DNA from: Colwellia hornerae
GTDB lineage: Bacteria; Pseudomonadota; Gammaproteobacteria; Enterobacterales; Alteromonadaceae
Reading direction: 5' to 3'
DNA: 64,000 nt
Assembly: GCF_007954355.1 (NCBI RefSeq)
Contig: NZ_VOLR01000002.1
Coordinates: 186,001-250,000 of the forward strand
The position numbers were made by a program, and so were the translations under genes. Below the pieces are notes generated by a model. The model was not told the origin of the DNA, did no database searches, and worked only from the letters and a program-made list of their open reading frames with translations. Positions 9,859 through 20,186 of this stretch are shown in pieces. The stretch's first letter is position 1; each line of letters begins with the position of its first letter.

Positions 9859-11415
9859 ATGATCGAACTTTTTCGTAACATGAAAATTTCACGTAAAATC
9901 CCTATTTCTATTAGTATTTTTATTATACTACCTCTAATCATCTCGCTCATTGCAATGAACTCAACCAATACCATTAACAAAAACGGTCAAGATATTTATG
10001 ATAATTATTTTGTCAGCTTTGTTAATCTTACCGACGCTCGAAAATATTTATATGAACAATTTGTTCTGATAAAAAGTCATATCATTTCTCCTGACGATGA
10101 ATATATGAAGGATACTGAAAAAAAAATCAGTGATGCCTCAGCTAACTTTCGCAGATCCCTCACTAAGTTTGAACAAACATTAGACAGTGGTGAGGAAACA
10201 AAATTACTCTATAAGTTCAAAAAACAATTAACAGCGTTTGAATTGTTAACAGCGCGAATTATCATTTTAAGTAAAAATAACCAAGATATTGCAGCAGATA
10301 GACTAGCAAATGAAGAATATGGCGTGCTTTTTAATGACATGCAATTAAATATGGCAGGTATGCTAGAAACTAATGTTGCAGGAGCACAAGCCCTTTATAA
10401 TAGTAATCATCAACATCATCAGAATACTCGTTCTATTATTATTTTAGTCACCACAATAATCATTACCATCGGCTTATTTATTGGTTGGCTTTTGATCAGT
10501 ACAATATTAGAGCCACTCCTTAAAATACAGTGCCATATAGCGAGTCTCACCAATTCAGGTGATCTGCTACATCAACTAGACATTGAAGGCAAAGATGAAA
10601 TAAGCGAATTAGCTGAGTCATTTAATACTATGCTCGAGTCATTATTTCACGCACACAACAAGCTAATTCAAACTGAAAAACTGACCTCTTTAGGCTCTTT
10701 AGTTGCGGGAGTTTCTCACGAAATTAACACCCCATTAGGCATAGCAGTTACTGTAGGCAGTACGATTAAAGATAATTTTCAGAAATTTTCAATTCTTTTT
10801 AAAGAAAAAAAAGTGAAACGCTCTGATTTAGTCGTTTTCGAAAAAGAAGTTAATGAATGCTTAGTGGTTTTACTCAATTCTTTAGACAGAGCGGTGATCC
10901 TCATTCAAAGTTTTAAACAGGTGGCTGTCGACCAAACAAGTGAGGCAAGGCGTCTATTTTTCTTATCAGATGTCGTAGACGAGGTGATCCGTATTCATCA
11001 CCATAAAATAAAACACACGGGGATAACTTTCGACTGCTCAATCGATAAAAACATTGAGATGGATAGTTTCCCCGGTCCTTTAGGACAAGTGATGACCAAT
11101 TTATTTAATAACGCCATTATTCACGGCTTTGATAGCACAAATGCTGGCGTTATTGTTATTTCAGCTTATCAGCACAACTCAATCGTTTTCATCAAAATAG
11201 AAGACAATGGTAAAGGTATCCCCAATGAATTTATTGACAAAATTTTTGAACCATTTTTTACTACTAAGCTTGGTGAAGGGGGGTCAGGTTTAGGCCTAAA
11301 CATCATCTTTAATATTGTTGTTAGTTTAATGGGCGGTAAAATTAGAGTAACGAGTGAGTTAGGAAAAAACACCAGTTTTACCTTAGAATTACCCTTAGTT
11401 TCTCCACAAAAATAA
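9859..11415 (+). CDS. Sensor histidine kinase with HAMP domain
   Basis: 518 residues if started at ATG 9859; a TTG one codon earlier is possible, but the AGAG at 9847-9850 is better spaced for the ATG. Membrane helices at ~13-33 and ~193-215 enclose a helical periplasmic sensor region of the four-helix-bundle type. HAMP ~216-268, then a HisKA domain with His287 in GVSHEINTPLG and a HATPase with N-box NLFNNAIIHG, DNGKGIP and GGSGLGLNI. No receiver domain. The H-box form (HEINTPLG) matches kinases of the large PAS/HisKA class that sense periplasmic or redox signals. No cognate regulator gene is adjacent. It converges with the diguanylate cyclase at 11537; a GGTGTTCA hairpin lies in the 121-bp gap. 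Confidence 0.9.
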   Translation: MIELFRNMKISRKIPISISIFIILPLIISLIAMNSTNTINKNGQDIYDNYFVSFVNLTDARKYLYEQFVLIKSHIISPDDEYMKDTEKKISDASANFRRSLTKFEQTLDSGEETKLLYKFKKQLTAFELLTARIIILSKNNQDIAADRLANEEYGVLFNDMQLNMAGMLETNVAGAQALYNSNHQHHQNTRSIIILVTTIIITIGLFIGWLLISTILEPLLKIQCHIASLTNSGDLLHQLDIEGKDEISELAESFNTMLESLFHAHNKLIQTEKLTSLGSLVAGVSHEINTPLGIAVTVGSTIKDNFQKFSILFKEKKVKRSDLVVFEKEVNECLVVLLNSLDRAVILIQSFKQVAVDQTSEARRLFFLSDVVDEVIRIHHHKIKHTGITFDCSIDKNIEMDSFPGPLGQVMTNLFNNAIIHGFDSTNAGVIVISAYQHNSIVFIKIEDNGKGIPNEFIDKIFEPFFTTKLGEGGSGLGLNIIFNIVVSLMGGKIRVTSELGKNTSFTLELPLVSPQK

Positions 11416-11439
11416 CAAAGATCAATAATAAATATTAAT

Positions 11440-11464
11440 GGTGTTCACTATCATCTTGAACACC
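11440..11464. terminator. Hairpin between convergent kinase and DGC genes
   Basis: Perfect 8-bp arms GGTGTTCA (11440-11447) and TGAACACC (11457-11464) with a 9-base loop in the convergent gap. No long U-tract on either side, so termination strength is uncertain. Confidence 0.45.
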
Positions 11465-11536
11465 CTCTAAAATAATTTGCTGATTTTTCAAGCTCGAAAG
11501 CGCTCCAACACCATAAAACATTCAATAGCACGCTTA

Positions 11537-13138
11537 TTATAGTTTTTGATAAAAGGCGACTTGACCCCGTCCAGATGCTTTAACTTGGTACATCATATCG
11601 TCTGCTTTGACCAGCAATTCGTCCAATACCTTACCGTCTTTAGGCGCGACCACAATACCAATACTGGCACCTATGTGACATTGCGTGTCTTTTGAAATAT
11701 AAATGGACTGCTCTATCTCTGCAATAATGTTATTAGCTTGTTCGAGTATCAGCTCTTGGTCAACGTTCATTAACTGACGAGCGACAATAAATTCATCGCC
11801 CCCCCATCGAATACACAAGTCTGTCGCCAAGTTAAAATGTGCTTTAAGACGTTTTGCTGTTGCTATTAAGACCTTATCCCCCGCTTCATGACCATAAGTA
11901 TCATTGACCGGTTTAAATTTATCTAAATCGATCATCATCAGCACAAGGTTTTGTTGATTTTCTAAACAATAAAGTAAGGCGTTATCTAATTTTTTATCGC
12001 CGGAGCGTCGATTAAGTAGATGGGTTAAAGGGTCATGATCCGCTTCAAAACGTGTTTGAAACTCCCGTTCTGCTCGTTCAGTAACGTCATGTATTATCAC
12101 TTCAACTAAATTACCTTGATCGCCACTGCGTTCGTTGCTGCGCTGCTCCGTTAATTTTGCAAATAAACAGTGCAACCATAGCGTTTTATTGCCAATGCGG
12201 CATTCTATATCTAGGGTGACTTGTGGACGATTCTTATCGGCGCGAATGCTCAATAACAACTTTTCTAATTTGTCGACATCATTTAATAAGGTCGGAAAGT
12301 GTAAAGAGGCTAAGTCGGTCTGTCCTGCAACACTCAGGTATTGTAAAAATGCTGGGTTGAAGGTCGTGATAATGTTTTTTTCATTGAGCAGACAAATTCC
12401 TGCACTCGCTTGTTCAAAAATAAGCCTAAATTTACTCTCTAACTCTTGAGTTTTTTCGCGCAACGCTCGTTCATTACTAATGGTAAGGTGCAACTCATGC
12501 ATCAAGGAGTTTATGCCTTGCGTTAGTTTACCAATTTCATTTTTTTCACCTTGCTTGACCAATAACATTCGCATTGTTTTTGGTACGCTGGGATTGATAG
12601 TAGCAAAACTATCGGTTAACTTTTGAATAGGACGAGTTAGCCATCGGTGCACAACCAAAGAAACAAAAAAAGCAATGATGATGGATTGTATTAATATCAA
12701 TGCCACTTCTTTTTTAAGTGAAGTTTGTGCCTGTTGTTCAATATATTTATCGTCTGGGTAAACCGTAAGAGTACCGACAACCGCATCATCAATAAAAGGA
12801 TGAATTAGTGGGATCACTATGCCGTCTTGCTGCTCGTTAAGGCCGTCACTGGAAATGCTCATTTCACCTTCGCCGTCGAGCCTAGCACCTTGAACTAAAT
12901 CATTACTGAACAAACCACTGATAATTTCTTGTCCGAGCTCACCATCATTCAGATAAGCCGATATAGTCGCGGTTTTTGCCATCGTTTGGGCTAATTGTTT
13001 AACCAGTAGATAGTTAGTATCTTTCTTTTCTTGAAGGCCAATATAATAGGATAACGTTGATGAAAGCAACGCAACAAGCACGGCAACTAGAGCAATCGCC
13101 AGCGGTACTCTGACATAAAGATTTTGACTAATTTTCAT
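11537..13138 (-). CDS. Diguanylate cyclase with periplasmic sensor, HAMP, PAS and GGDEF domains
   Basis: 533 residues. Membrane helices ~14-34 and ~145-165 flank a periplasmic domain; HAMP ~165-220; coiled coil; PAS ~235-355; GGDEF domain from ~375 with the intact active-site motif GGDEF at 446-450. The residues where the product-inhibition RxxD site normally sits read LATD, so feedback inhibition by c-di-GMP may be missing. The start overlaps the last 11 bases of the upstream periplasmic-protein gene, showing translational coupling. With the porin and that protein it forms a three-gene operon, suggesting that the periplasmic partner informs the cyclase. Confidence 0.92.
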   Translation of the reverse strand: MKISQNLYVRVPLAIALVAVLVALLSSTLSYYIGLQEKKDTNYLLVKQLAQTMAKTATISAYLNDGELGQEIISGLFSNDLVQGARLDGEGEMSISSDGLNEQQDGIVIPLIHPFIDDAVVGTLTVYPDDKYIEQQAQTSLKKEVALILIQSIIIAFFVSLVVHRWLTRPIQKLTDSFATINPSVPKTMRMLLVKQGEKNEIGKLTQGINSLMHELHLTISNERALREKTQELESKFRLIFEQASAGICLLNEKNIITTFNPAFLQYLSVAGQTDLASLHFPTLLNDVDKLEKLLLSIRADKNRPQVTLDIECRIGNKTLWLHCLFAKLTEQRSNERSGDQGNLVEVIIHDVTERAEREFQTRFEADHDPLTHLLNRRSGDKKLDNALLYCLENQQNLVLMMIDLDKFKPVNDTYGHEAGDKVLIATAKRLKAHFNLATDLCIRWGGDEFIVARQLMNVDQELILEQANNIIAEIEQSIYISKDTQCHIGASIGIVVAPKDGKVLDELLVKADDMMYQVKASGRGQVAFYQKL

Positions 13139-13556
13139 TAAATCGATAAACCACTTTTACAGCATCGGTGAGCTGGTTTACAGGAATATAACCAATAGAA
13201 TATGGTGAGCTGTCTAACTTCTTCAAAGCATCTTCAATTGAAATGGCTGAAATCGGTGGTTTAGCTCGCCCTGAGAACAGTAATCTTGCCCAATAAGCAT
13301 TTATTTTTTGCTCATTTTTATTAACTAATTGCAGATAAAAGTCATTCTTCAATAACGATTCAGAGGGTAAATCTAGTGGCTGCGCCATTTCACCATCAGG
13401 AAAAGTTAAATAACGGCCCATGTAAATATCAATAACTTCACGCTTAGATAAGGAATTAATCGCATTGTCTTTATTTACCACAACAACAAACTCTGTACTC
13501 ACAGCGTCAAGGTTAAAAAGGGCCAATCCAATCATTAATAATAGAGGATTTTTCAT
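13128..13556 (-). CDS. Small periplasmic PstS-like (phosphate-binding-family) protein
   Basis: 142 residues with a signal peptide (hydrophobic ~6-20). The mature part (VVVNKDNAINSLSKREVIDI, then YMGRYLTFPDG) fits the short PBP-like/PstS-related domain family, about half the length of a true phosphate-binding protein. It is probably not a transport receptor: no permease or ATPase genes are near. It lies between a porin-like gene (2-bp gap) and a diguanylate cyclase (11-bp overlap). Similar small PBP-like proteins are often encoded beside membrane signalling proteins, so a role as a periplasmic sensor partner of the cyclase is a reasonable inference. Confidence 0.75.
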   Translation of the reverse strand: MKNPLLLMIGLALFNLDAVSTEFVVVVNKDNAINSLSKREVIDIYMGRYLTFPDGEMAQPLDLPSESLLKNDFYLQLVNKNEQKINAYWARLLFSGRAKPPISAISIEDALKKLDSSPYSIGYIPVNQLTDAVKVVYRFNEN

Positions 13557-13558
13557 CG

Positions 13559-14821
13559 TTAAAATACCATACTTGCACTGACAGTAAACACATTAACTTT
13601 ATGCTCTTTTTCAACATTTTTAGGATCACTTATCCCCCATAATCCACCACCAAAGGGTTGAATATCAAAGTGATCTATTTGCGTTTTTACTATCAAATTG
13701 TCTAATACTTGCCATTTTGCGCCAACATTAATTGAATGTTGATGCACCACTAATCGGTCAACAGCCGCTTTTGAAGCAAGGGCTAACTGCTGCAATGGTA
13801 AGGTGACTTGTATCGGCGTACCGGGTAAAAATTGTGGCGCAGTGACGGTGGTTACCTCGTTGCGATTCTCTGAAATAGAAACACTAGAAAAAAGAGTTAC
13901 CTTATCTAAGCGATAACCGACACTAACGTAGCCGTTAATATTTGAGGAAGCAACCAACCAAGGAGAGTTTGAAATACCAATTTCAGATTGAATTAGCCAA
14001 TTGTCATTATCGTAAGTTAATCCTAAAGCAGCATATTCAATGGTCTGATTTTTGGTATCAAAGCTTGCTGATAACGACGCTGCTTGTGGCCATACCGGAG
14101 CTGGCACAGAATTTAATAGATTAATAAACTCATCTAATGCCTGAAATTTATAATCCCCCACGTTGGCTTTTGATACAGAAAATCTCATGGTCCAAGCATC
14201 AAGTACGTAGGTTGCGCTAAAAGTCATTAAGTTATCAAAATCAATAAAAAAGTCTTCACCACTGGCTTTTAATTTCGCGGTGGTGTTGCCCGCAGCCAGT
14301 TTTAACCGTAAGAAACCATCATTAATCGATTGGCTGTATTCAATATCTACGCCATCAAATTTCCCCGCTGTACTTGCAAAAGAGTAATACTCATGAGGTG
14401 GACGCACCCATAAATAGGCGTATCCCACGTGCGGATATTCAGACAGTAAATAAAGGTCGCTATTTAATCTACCCGCACGAATAGCCCAATTACGAGAAGG
14501 ACGGTAACGCAGAAAGGCTAATTCGAGGTAGTTTTCAAATTCGGTATTGGCGTGATCTTCAACTACAAATTGTACGACAGAATCCCAGTTTTTAGCTAAG
14601 GTAATATTGGCTTGTCCACCTAAAATTGAGTCACGGGTAGCTGACCAGCCGTTATCGTCAACATTCAGATAATTGGGACTAAAAGCAACATCTTCATTGT
14701 CACTGTAACTAAGCGCTAAGGAGGCAAAGCCACTAAACTCTGCTTTTATGTTATCTGCATAGGCATTATAAGCGACACCTGTGAAAACTAAAGCCGTGGC
14801 AATAATAAATCGATACAACAT
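13559..14821 (-). CDS. Porin-like outer-membrane beta-barrel protein
   Basis: 420 residues with a signal peptide ending near AYA|DN (about residue 22). The rest alternates polar and hydrophobic residues with many aromatic-terminated strands and ends in VSASMVF, a terminal Phe typical of outer-membrane barrels. It is the first gene of an operon with the PstS-like protein and the diguanylate cyclase. The substrate is unknown. I could not place it in a named porin family from sequence alone. Confidence 0.75.
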   Translation of the reverse strand: MLYRFIIATALVFTGVAYNAYADNIKAEFSGFASLALSYSDNEDVAFSPNYLNVDDNGWSATRDSILGGQANITLAKNWDSVVQFVVEDHANTEFENYLELAFLRYRPSRNWAIRAGRLNSDLYLLSEYPHVGYAYLWVRPPHEYYSFASTAGKFDGVDIEYSQSINDGFLRLKLAAGNTTAKLKASGEDFFIDFDNLMTFSATYVLDAWTMRFSVSKANVGDYKFQALDEFINLLNSVPAPVWPQAASLSASFDTKNQTIEYAALGLTYDNDNWLIQSEIGISNSPWLVASSNINGYVSVGYRLDKVTLFSSVSISENRNEVTTVTAPQFLPGTPIQVTLPLQQLALASKAAVDRLVVHQHSINVGAKWQVLDNLIVKTQIDHFDIQPFGGGLWGISDPKNVEKEHKVNVFTVSASMVF

Positions 14822-15113
14822 CTTAGCTCTTTTTCATTTGATAATTTTGATAATATCGATGATAACAGATAGGTCATTTATTTACCTACTGTTCGGTAAC
14901 TAAAATACAACTAATTATTTAACGAGTACAAGACCAATACTTGTCTGTTGAGGTGATGCTTGTTAAAAGAATAACTGATAAACGTATGATTTATTCGCTG
15001 AATTAACTCCATTAACATCGTCTGTGATGCTTAGAGCAAGATTTAGGCAGTTAACCAATAAGCGTTACCATTTTCGTCGTATACCTACCCTCGTATTTGA
15101 TGGTATAAAATTG

Positions 15114-15150
15114 GCGGGTATTAGACGACAAAACACCCGTTTTTTTTGGC
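15114..15150 (+). terminator. Possible plus-strand terminator without an obvious gene
   Basis: CGGGT and ACCCG enclose a loop that itself could fold; the second arm is followed by eight Ts. No plus-strand gene precedes it, so it may end an antisense or small transcript, or be chance. Confidence 0.35.
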
Positions 15151-15200
15151 TAGTTTACAGGGCATTTTTCACCGAGGTCAAGATTACTTGGGCCTGATTA

Positions 15201-15257
15201 AGGGCAATAACAAGGTTTACCCGTTAGGGCAATAACAAGGTTTACCCGTTAGGGCAA
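15201..15257. repeat. 25-bp tandem repeat, 2.3 copies
   Basis: Two identical 25-bp units at 15201-15225 and 15226-15250, each starting AGGGCAATAACAAGG, then a partial third unit AGGGCAA at 15251-15257. It ends 14 bp past the fghA stop, on its downstream side. Confidence 0.9.
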
Positions 15258-15271
15258 TTGCTCCTTAATCT

Positions 15272-16123
15272 TTATCTATCTAAGTGCTCACCATGAAAAC
15301 GCAAATGCGCTTCAATAAATGATGAGATGAAATAGTAGCTGTGATCATAGCCTTCATGAATGGTTAGCTCTAGTGGATAATCATTCATTTTTGCTGCAGC
15401 CTCCAGTGTTTCTGGCTTTAATTGCTCTTTTAAAAAGTCATCAGCGCCACCTTGGTCAACTTTGGCAGGAATAAACTTTCTTGCTTTACCCATTAATTCA
15501 CTGGCATCATACTGCTGCCAAGTTGCTCGGTCTTTCCCCAAGTAGGCGCTAAAGGCTTTTTTGCCCCAAGGCGCGTTAATTGGATTGCAGATCGGGCTAA
15601 ATGCTGACATTGAACAATAACGTTCAGGGTTCAATAAGCCAATGGTTAATGCCCCGTGTCCACCCATGGAATGTCCACTAATCGCGCGTTTATTTGACAC
15701 CGGAAATGCGGCTTCAATAATAACTGGTAGCTCATTAACCACGTAATCATACATCTGATAATGACGACTCCAAGGTGCTTGGCTAGCATTAACATAAAAT
15801 CCTGCGCCCTGCCCTAAATCATAACTATCATTATCAGCTACACCTTCACCTCGTGGGCTAGTGTCAGGAGAAACAATAGCAATGCCTAGTTCAGCAGCGA
15901 TACGCAACGCACCAGCTTTTTGCATAAAGTTTTCATCGGAACAGGTTAGGCCCGAAAGCCAGTAGAGCACGGGCACTTTTCTGCCATTAATTGCCTGTGG
16001 AGGCAAATAAATAGCAAAGCGCATGTCAGCGTTTACTGTTTTGGAATGGTGGCTATATTGCTTATGCCAGCCACCAAAAACTTTATTTATACTGATACTT
16101 TCAATTAAAGGAGCAATTGTCAT
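15272..16123 (-). CDS. fghA: S-formylglutathione hydrolase
   Basis: 283 residues, the normal length for the family. An alpha/beta-hydrolase of the esterase D type: nucleophile Ser152 in GHSMGGHGA, with the later Asp (VDQGGADDF) and His (HEGYDHSYYF) regions of the triad present. It hydrolyses S-formylglutathione to formate and glutathione, the second step of glutathione-dependent formaldehyde oxidation in the cytoplasm. It sits 110 bp downstream of the S-(hydroxymethyl)glutathione dehydrogenase gene on the same strand, so the two probably form one operon. Confidence 0.95.
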   Translation of the reverse strand: MTIAPLIESISINKVFGGWHKQYSHHSKTVNADMRFAIYLPPQAINGRKVPVLYWLSGLTCSDENFMQKAGALRIAAELGIAIVSPDTSPRGEGVADNDSYDLGQGAGFYVNASQAPWSRHYQMYDYVVNELPVIIEAAFPVSNKRAISGHSMGGHGALTIGLLNPERYCSMSAFSPICNPINAPWGKKAFSAYLGKDRATWQQYDASELMGKARKFIPAKVDQGGADDFLKEQLKPETLEAAAKMNDYPLELTIHEGYDHSYYFISSFIEAHLRFHGEHLDR

Positions 16124-16233
16124 CGAGTAACCTCAAGACGTTCCTCTGCTAATGACTACGATAAAAGAGGAACGCCATACTATTAATGTGGATTAATATC
16201 TTTCTTAAGATGAATGCTAGTTATTAACAGCCG

Positions 16234-17379
<1,146 letters not shown>

Positions 17380-17577
17380 TCAATTAATAGATAGGTTAAT
17401 GGGATTAGCATCTAGTCGAATTTGTTACAATAACGCTAGTTTACTCAACTCGCTTAAAAATGATAATACACCTAATACGAAATTCACCTTTACCAGCTGG
17501 TAACAATCTAAAGATCATTATTACCAAAAAGTTAAAGCGTCTTTTTTGTTAAAAATTATTGCTCTGCATTACGCATC

Positions 17578-17904
17578 TTAATGACTGTGTCCTTGGGCAA
17601 GGTTTATCATAGCGATACCAACAGCAACTAGCCCCATGCCAAGCCATGTTGTTAGATCAAGATGCTGACGGTAGATCAAAGCAGACAATAAAGTCACCGT
17701 TATAATGGCAAGCCCTGCCCATAATGCATGGACAATACCAACCGGCATGCCCTTCATTGCTTGGCCTAAAAAAATAAACGCAGCTAAGTGTCCAAGTAAA
17801 ACTAAAGCACTTGGCAGAGGTTTACTAAAACCGTCCGTCTCTTTTAACGCCACATGAGACATCGCTTCAGCAGCGACACCTAAAAAAAGGAATAACCAAC
17901 TCAT
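17578..17904 (-). CDS. Small multidrug resistance (SMR) family efflux protein
   Basis: 108 residues with four membrane helices, the normal SMR size. The essential membrane Glu lies in helix 1 (GVAAEAMSHVALK), and the GIVHALWAG stretch matches helix 3 of EmrE-type pumps. These work as antiparallel dimers exchanging protons for cationic drugs. The gene is divergent from a LysR regulator, with a 14-bp inverted repeat between them. EmrE-like drug export is more likely than guanidinium export, but the substrate is not decided by sequence. Confidence 0.9.
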   Translation of the reverse strand: MSWLFLFLGVAAEAMSHVALKETDGFSKPLPSALVLLGHLAAFIFLGQAMKGMPVGIVHALWAGLAIITVTLLSALIYRQHLDLTTWLGMGLVAVGIAMINLAQGHSH

Positions 17905-17938
17905 CTTTATTTCCTATACTGTTACACGAACTGTTGCT

Positions 17939-17980
17939 GCCACAGGAATGACACAATTTTAAATAAGTCACTCCTGTGGC
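17939..17980. promoter_or_regulatory. 14-bp inverted repeat in SMR/LysR divergent promoter
   Basis: Arms 17939-17952 (GCCACAGGAATGAC) and 17967-17980 (GTCACTCCTGTGGC) pair at 13 of 14 positions with a 14-bp spacer. It lies 35-76 bp upstream of the SMR start and ~100 bp upstream of the LysR start. A candidate operator for the LysR protein or an RNA stem in the pump leader. Confidence 0.5.
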
Positions 17981-18082
17981 TAAATCACAATATGCTTGTC
18001 TTGATAGCGGTTATTATAATTATTTCTATATAAATGATAATATGCTAATTTGGTAAATAACTTATACATATAGGTAACAATC

Positions 18083-18949
18083 ATGCAGTGGGATGGCATC
18101 AGCGAATTTGTTTACGTTGCGGAAAATGAGAGTTTTACACTCGCTTCAAAAAAAATGGCAATATCTACCGCACAGGTTAGCCGTCAGATAAGTGCGTTAG
18201 AAAAACGCCTTAATATCAAATTATTTTATCGAACGACCCGCAAAGTATCATTAACCGAAGAAGGTCGGGTTTTTTATCAACATTGTCGCAGTGTTCTCGA
18301 CGGTCTCGATGCTGCTGAGCGGGCTATTACAAATTTGCAGTCTAAACCACAAGGTAAAATTAAGTTAACAGCGCCCGTTGCCTATGGTGAAAAGCAAATA
18401 CTACCGCTCGTCAATGATTTCATAAAGCAATATAGCGATGTAGAAGTGTCGGCTTATTTAAGTAACCGTCAAATTGACATTGTTGAAGAAGGCTATGACC
18501 TAGCGATTCGTCTTGGTAAGTTAAGTGACTCGACCATGATGGCAAAAAAGCTTGGCAAAAGAACAAACTACCTTTGTGCATCGCCACAATACCTAGAAAA
18601 ACAGGGAGTACCTCATTCTCTTTCAGAGCTTAATAAACATAGTTGTTTGTTGGGTACATTAGACTACTGGCATTTTAGAGAGTCTGGCCGAGAGAAAAGT
18701 ATCCGCGTAACAGGTAGATTACGATACAACAATGGTTACAGTTTGATGGACGCCGCGCTAAAGGGCTTAGGGATAGTTCAGTTACCCGATTATTATGTTC
18801 AACAACATATAGAAAGTGGTGAACTGGTGACCCTATTAGATAATTACCGTGCACCTGACGAAGGAATATGGGCAATTTACCCTCAAAATCGCCATTTATC
18901 ACCTAAAATAAGGCTGCTGGTAGATTATTTGGCTGAACAGCTACTGTAA
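18083..18949 (+). CDS. LysR-family transcriptional regulator
   Basis: 288 residues: N-terminal winged helix-turn-helix (~1-60; ASKKMAISTAQVSRQISALEKRL) and a C-terminal effector-binding domain of the periplasmic-binding-protein fold. Sequence style is that of the AaeR/DsdC-like group that often controls a divergent transport gene. It is divergent from the SMR pump gene (178-bp gap), the likely target. Confidence 0.9.
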   Translation: MQWDGISEFVYVAENESFTLASKKMAISTAQVSRQISALEKRLNIKLFYRTTRKVSLTEEGRVFYQHCRSVLDGLDAAERAITNLQSKPQGKIKLTAPVAYGEKQILPLVNDFIKQYSDVEVSAYLSNRQIDIVEEGYDLAIRLGKLSDSTMMAKKLGKRTNYLCASPQYLEKQGVPHSLSELNKHSCLLGTLDYWHFRESGREKSIRVTGRLRYNNGYSLMDAALKGLGIVQLPDYYVQQHIESGELVTLLDNYRAPDEGIWAIYPQNRHLSPKIRLLVDYLAEQLL

Positions 18950-19002
18950 TTTTCAGCTTTTATTAAATGACCTAACAGGACTGTAAAGGTTAAGCCATAG
19001 CA

Positions 19003-19039
19003 TAAGATAGTAGCGGTTAAGTTTGCCGCTATTATCTTA
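19003..19039. terminator. Hairpin between convergent LysR and FNR genes
   Basis: Arms 19003-19016 and 19026-19039 pair over 14 bp with one G-U pair, in the gap between the LysR stop and the reductase stop. Weak U-tracts on both sides; probably a shared transcription end. Flanking CCATAG/CTATGG could extend the structure. Confidence 0.5.
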
Positions 19040-19133
19040 CATACTTTCCACCTAAACCTGTCCAGTCCTATGGCACAGATAAAGAGACAACAACAAAAGG
19101 AAAGTAGTAAGAATTACTTGCCTGTTTTAGCCA

Positions 19134-20186
19134 TCAATCATCCAACAGGCTTTCGAGTGAATGTGTTACCCCCATTCTTTGATGTACTACCGGACTCGTT
19201 GTCGTGTATAGCGTTGGAATACGGTCTTTTTCTAAAACAGTTTCAGCAATCGAAAAGGCTGCTAAGGCCGTTTCGTGGAAACCACTTAAAATCAACTTTC
19301 GTTTACCTGGGTAATAATTGATATCGCCAACCGCATAAATACCACGCACTGAGGTTTGAAAAGATTGTGTATCTACTTTTATCTGGTGTTGGTGCATGGC
19401 AAGTTGCCAGTTTTCTATTGGGCCAATTTTAGGTGACATACCAAAAAAAATAACAAGCTCATCAAGTTCCACTCTCCGTTTAATACCATCTTTTGAACTG
19501 ATCGTCAGGCCAGTTAGCTTATTATCTTCTTGTTGAAAGTCGCTCACTTGCCCGCATAAAAACTGCATTTTTAGTTGCTCGCACAAAGCGAACATTTCAT
19601 TAACGCTACTTGTAGCGGCTTTAAATTTGGTACTACGATGAATAAGTAGCACACTATTAGCTATTTTTTGTAGGCTCAAACTCCAATCAAGTGCAGCATC
19701 TCCACCGCCTAGCACAACGACGTTTTTATCTTTAAAGTGTTCTATGTTATTGATTCGGTAAAACAGTTGTTTATCTTCAAATTTATCGATTAACGGTAGT
19801 TTTAATTTAACGGGTGAGAAGGCACCATTACCGGCAGCAATAATCACCGCCCGACAATGAATGAGGGTGTTTTTGTGCGTAGTAACCGAAAAAGAAACAT
19901 CCGATAATTTATTAATGTCTTCGACCCGCTCGCCTAATAAATAAGTAGGATCAAAGGGAGCGGCCTGCAAACAGAGATTGTCTATAACTTGACTTGCCTT
20001 AGCATTAGGCAAAGCAGGAATATCATAGATAGGTTTGTCTGGATAGAGTTCACTGCATTGCCCGCCAACTTCTGGCAAGCTGTCGATAACAACGGATGTT
20101 AACCCTTGTAACCCAAGCTCAAACACTTGAAACAAACCGACCGGGCCTGCGCCAATAATTACTACGTCTGTCGTTAAGGTTTTCAT
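19134..20186 (-). CDS. Ferredoxin/flavodoxin-NADP+ reductase, thioredoxin-reductase-like
   Basis: 350 residues. FAD-binding GAGPVGLF at ~12-19, EVGGQCSELYPDKP following it, NADP-binding GGGDAALDW in the middle, and GIYAVGDI near the end. The layout matches the YumC-type ferredoxin-NADP reductase; the redox CxxC of thioredoxin reductase is absent, which rules out that enzyme. It supplies or draws electrons from ferredoxin. It is on the same strand as the iron permease gene and the small helical protein, and reduction of ferric iron is a possible link, but this is inference from position. Confidence 0.88.
   Translation of the reverse strand: MKTLTTDVVIIGAGPVGLFQVFELGLQGLTSVVIDSLPEVGGQCSELYPDKPIYDIPALPNAKASQVIDNLCLQAAPFDPTYLLGERVEDINKLSDVSFSVTTHKNTLIHCRAVIIAAGNGAFSPVKLKLPLIDKFEDKQLFYRINNIEHFKDKNVVVLGGGDAALDWSLSLQKIANSVLLIHRSTKFKAATSSVNEMFALCEQLKMQFLCGQVSDFQQEDNKLTGLTISSKDGIKRRVELDELVIFFGMSPKIGPIENWQLAMHQHQIKVDTQSFQTSVRGIYAVGDINYYPGKRKLILSGFHETALAAFSIAETVLEKDRIPTLYTTTSPVVHQRMGVTHSLESLLDD

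Larger units (their letters stand above)
14822..15271. other. Gene-free region with hairpin and 25-bp tandem repeat
   Basis: 450 bp between the fghA stop and the porin start, both on the minus strand. It includes a plus-strand hairpin with a T8 tract near 15115-15150 and the tandem repeat at 15201-15257. No coding frame seen. Confidence 0.55.

Noticed and set aside
17939-17980. Guanidine riboswitch upstream of the SMR gene
   Set aside because: The stem has a 14-base AT loop and not the two short ACGR-loop hairpins of mini-ykkC; better read as an operator.
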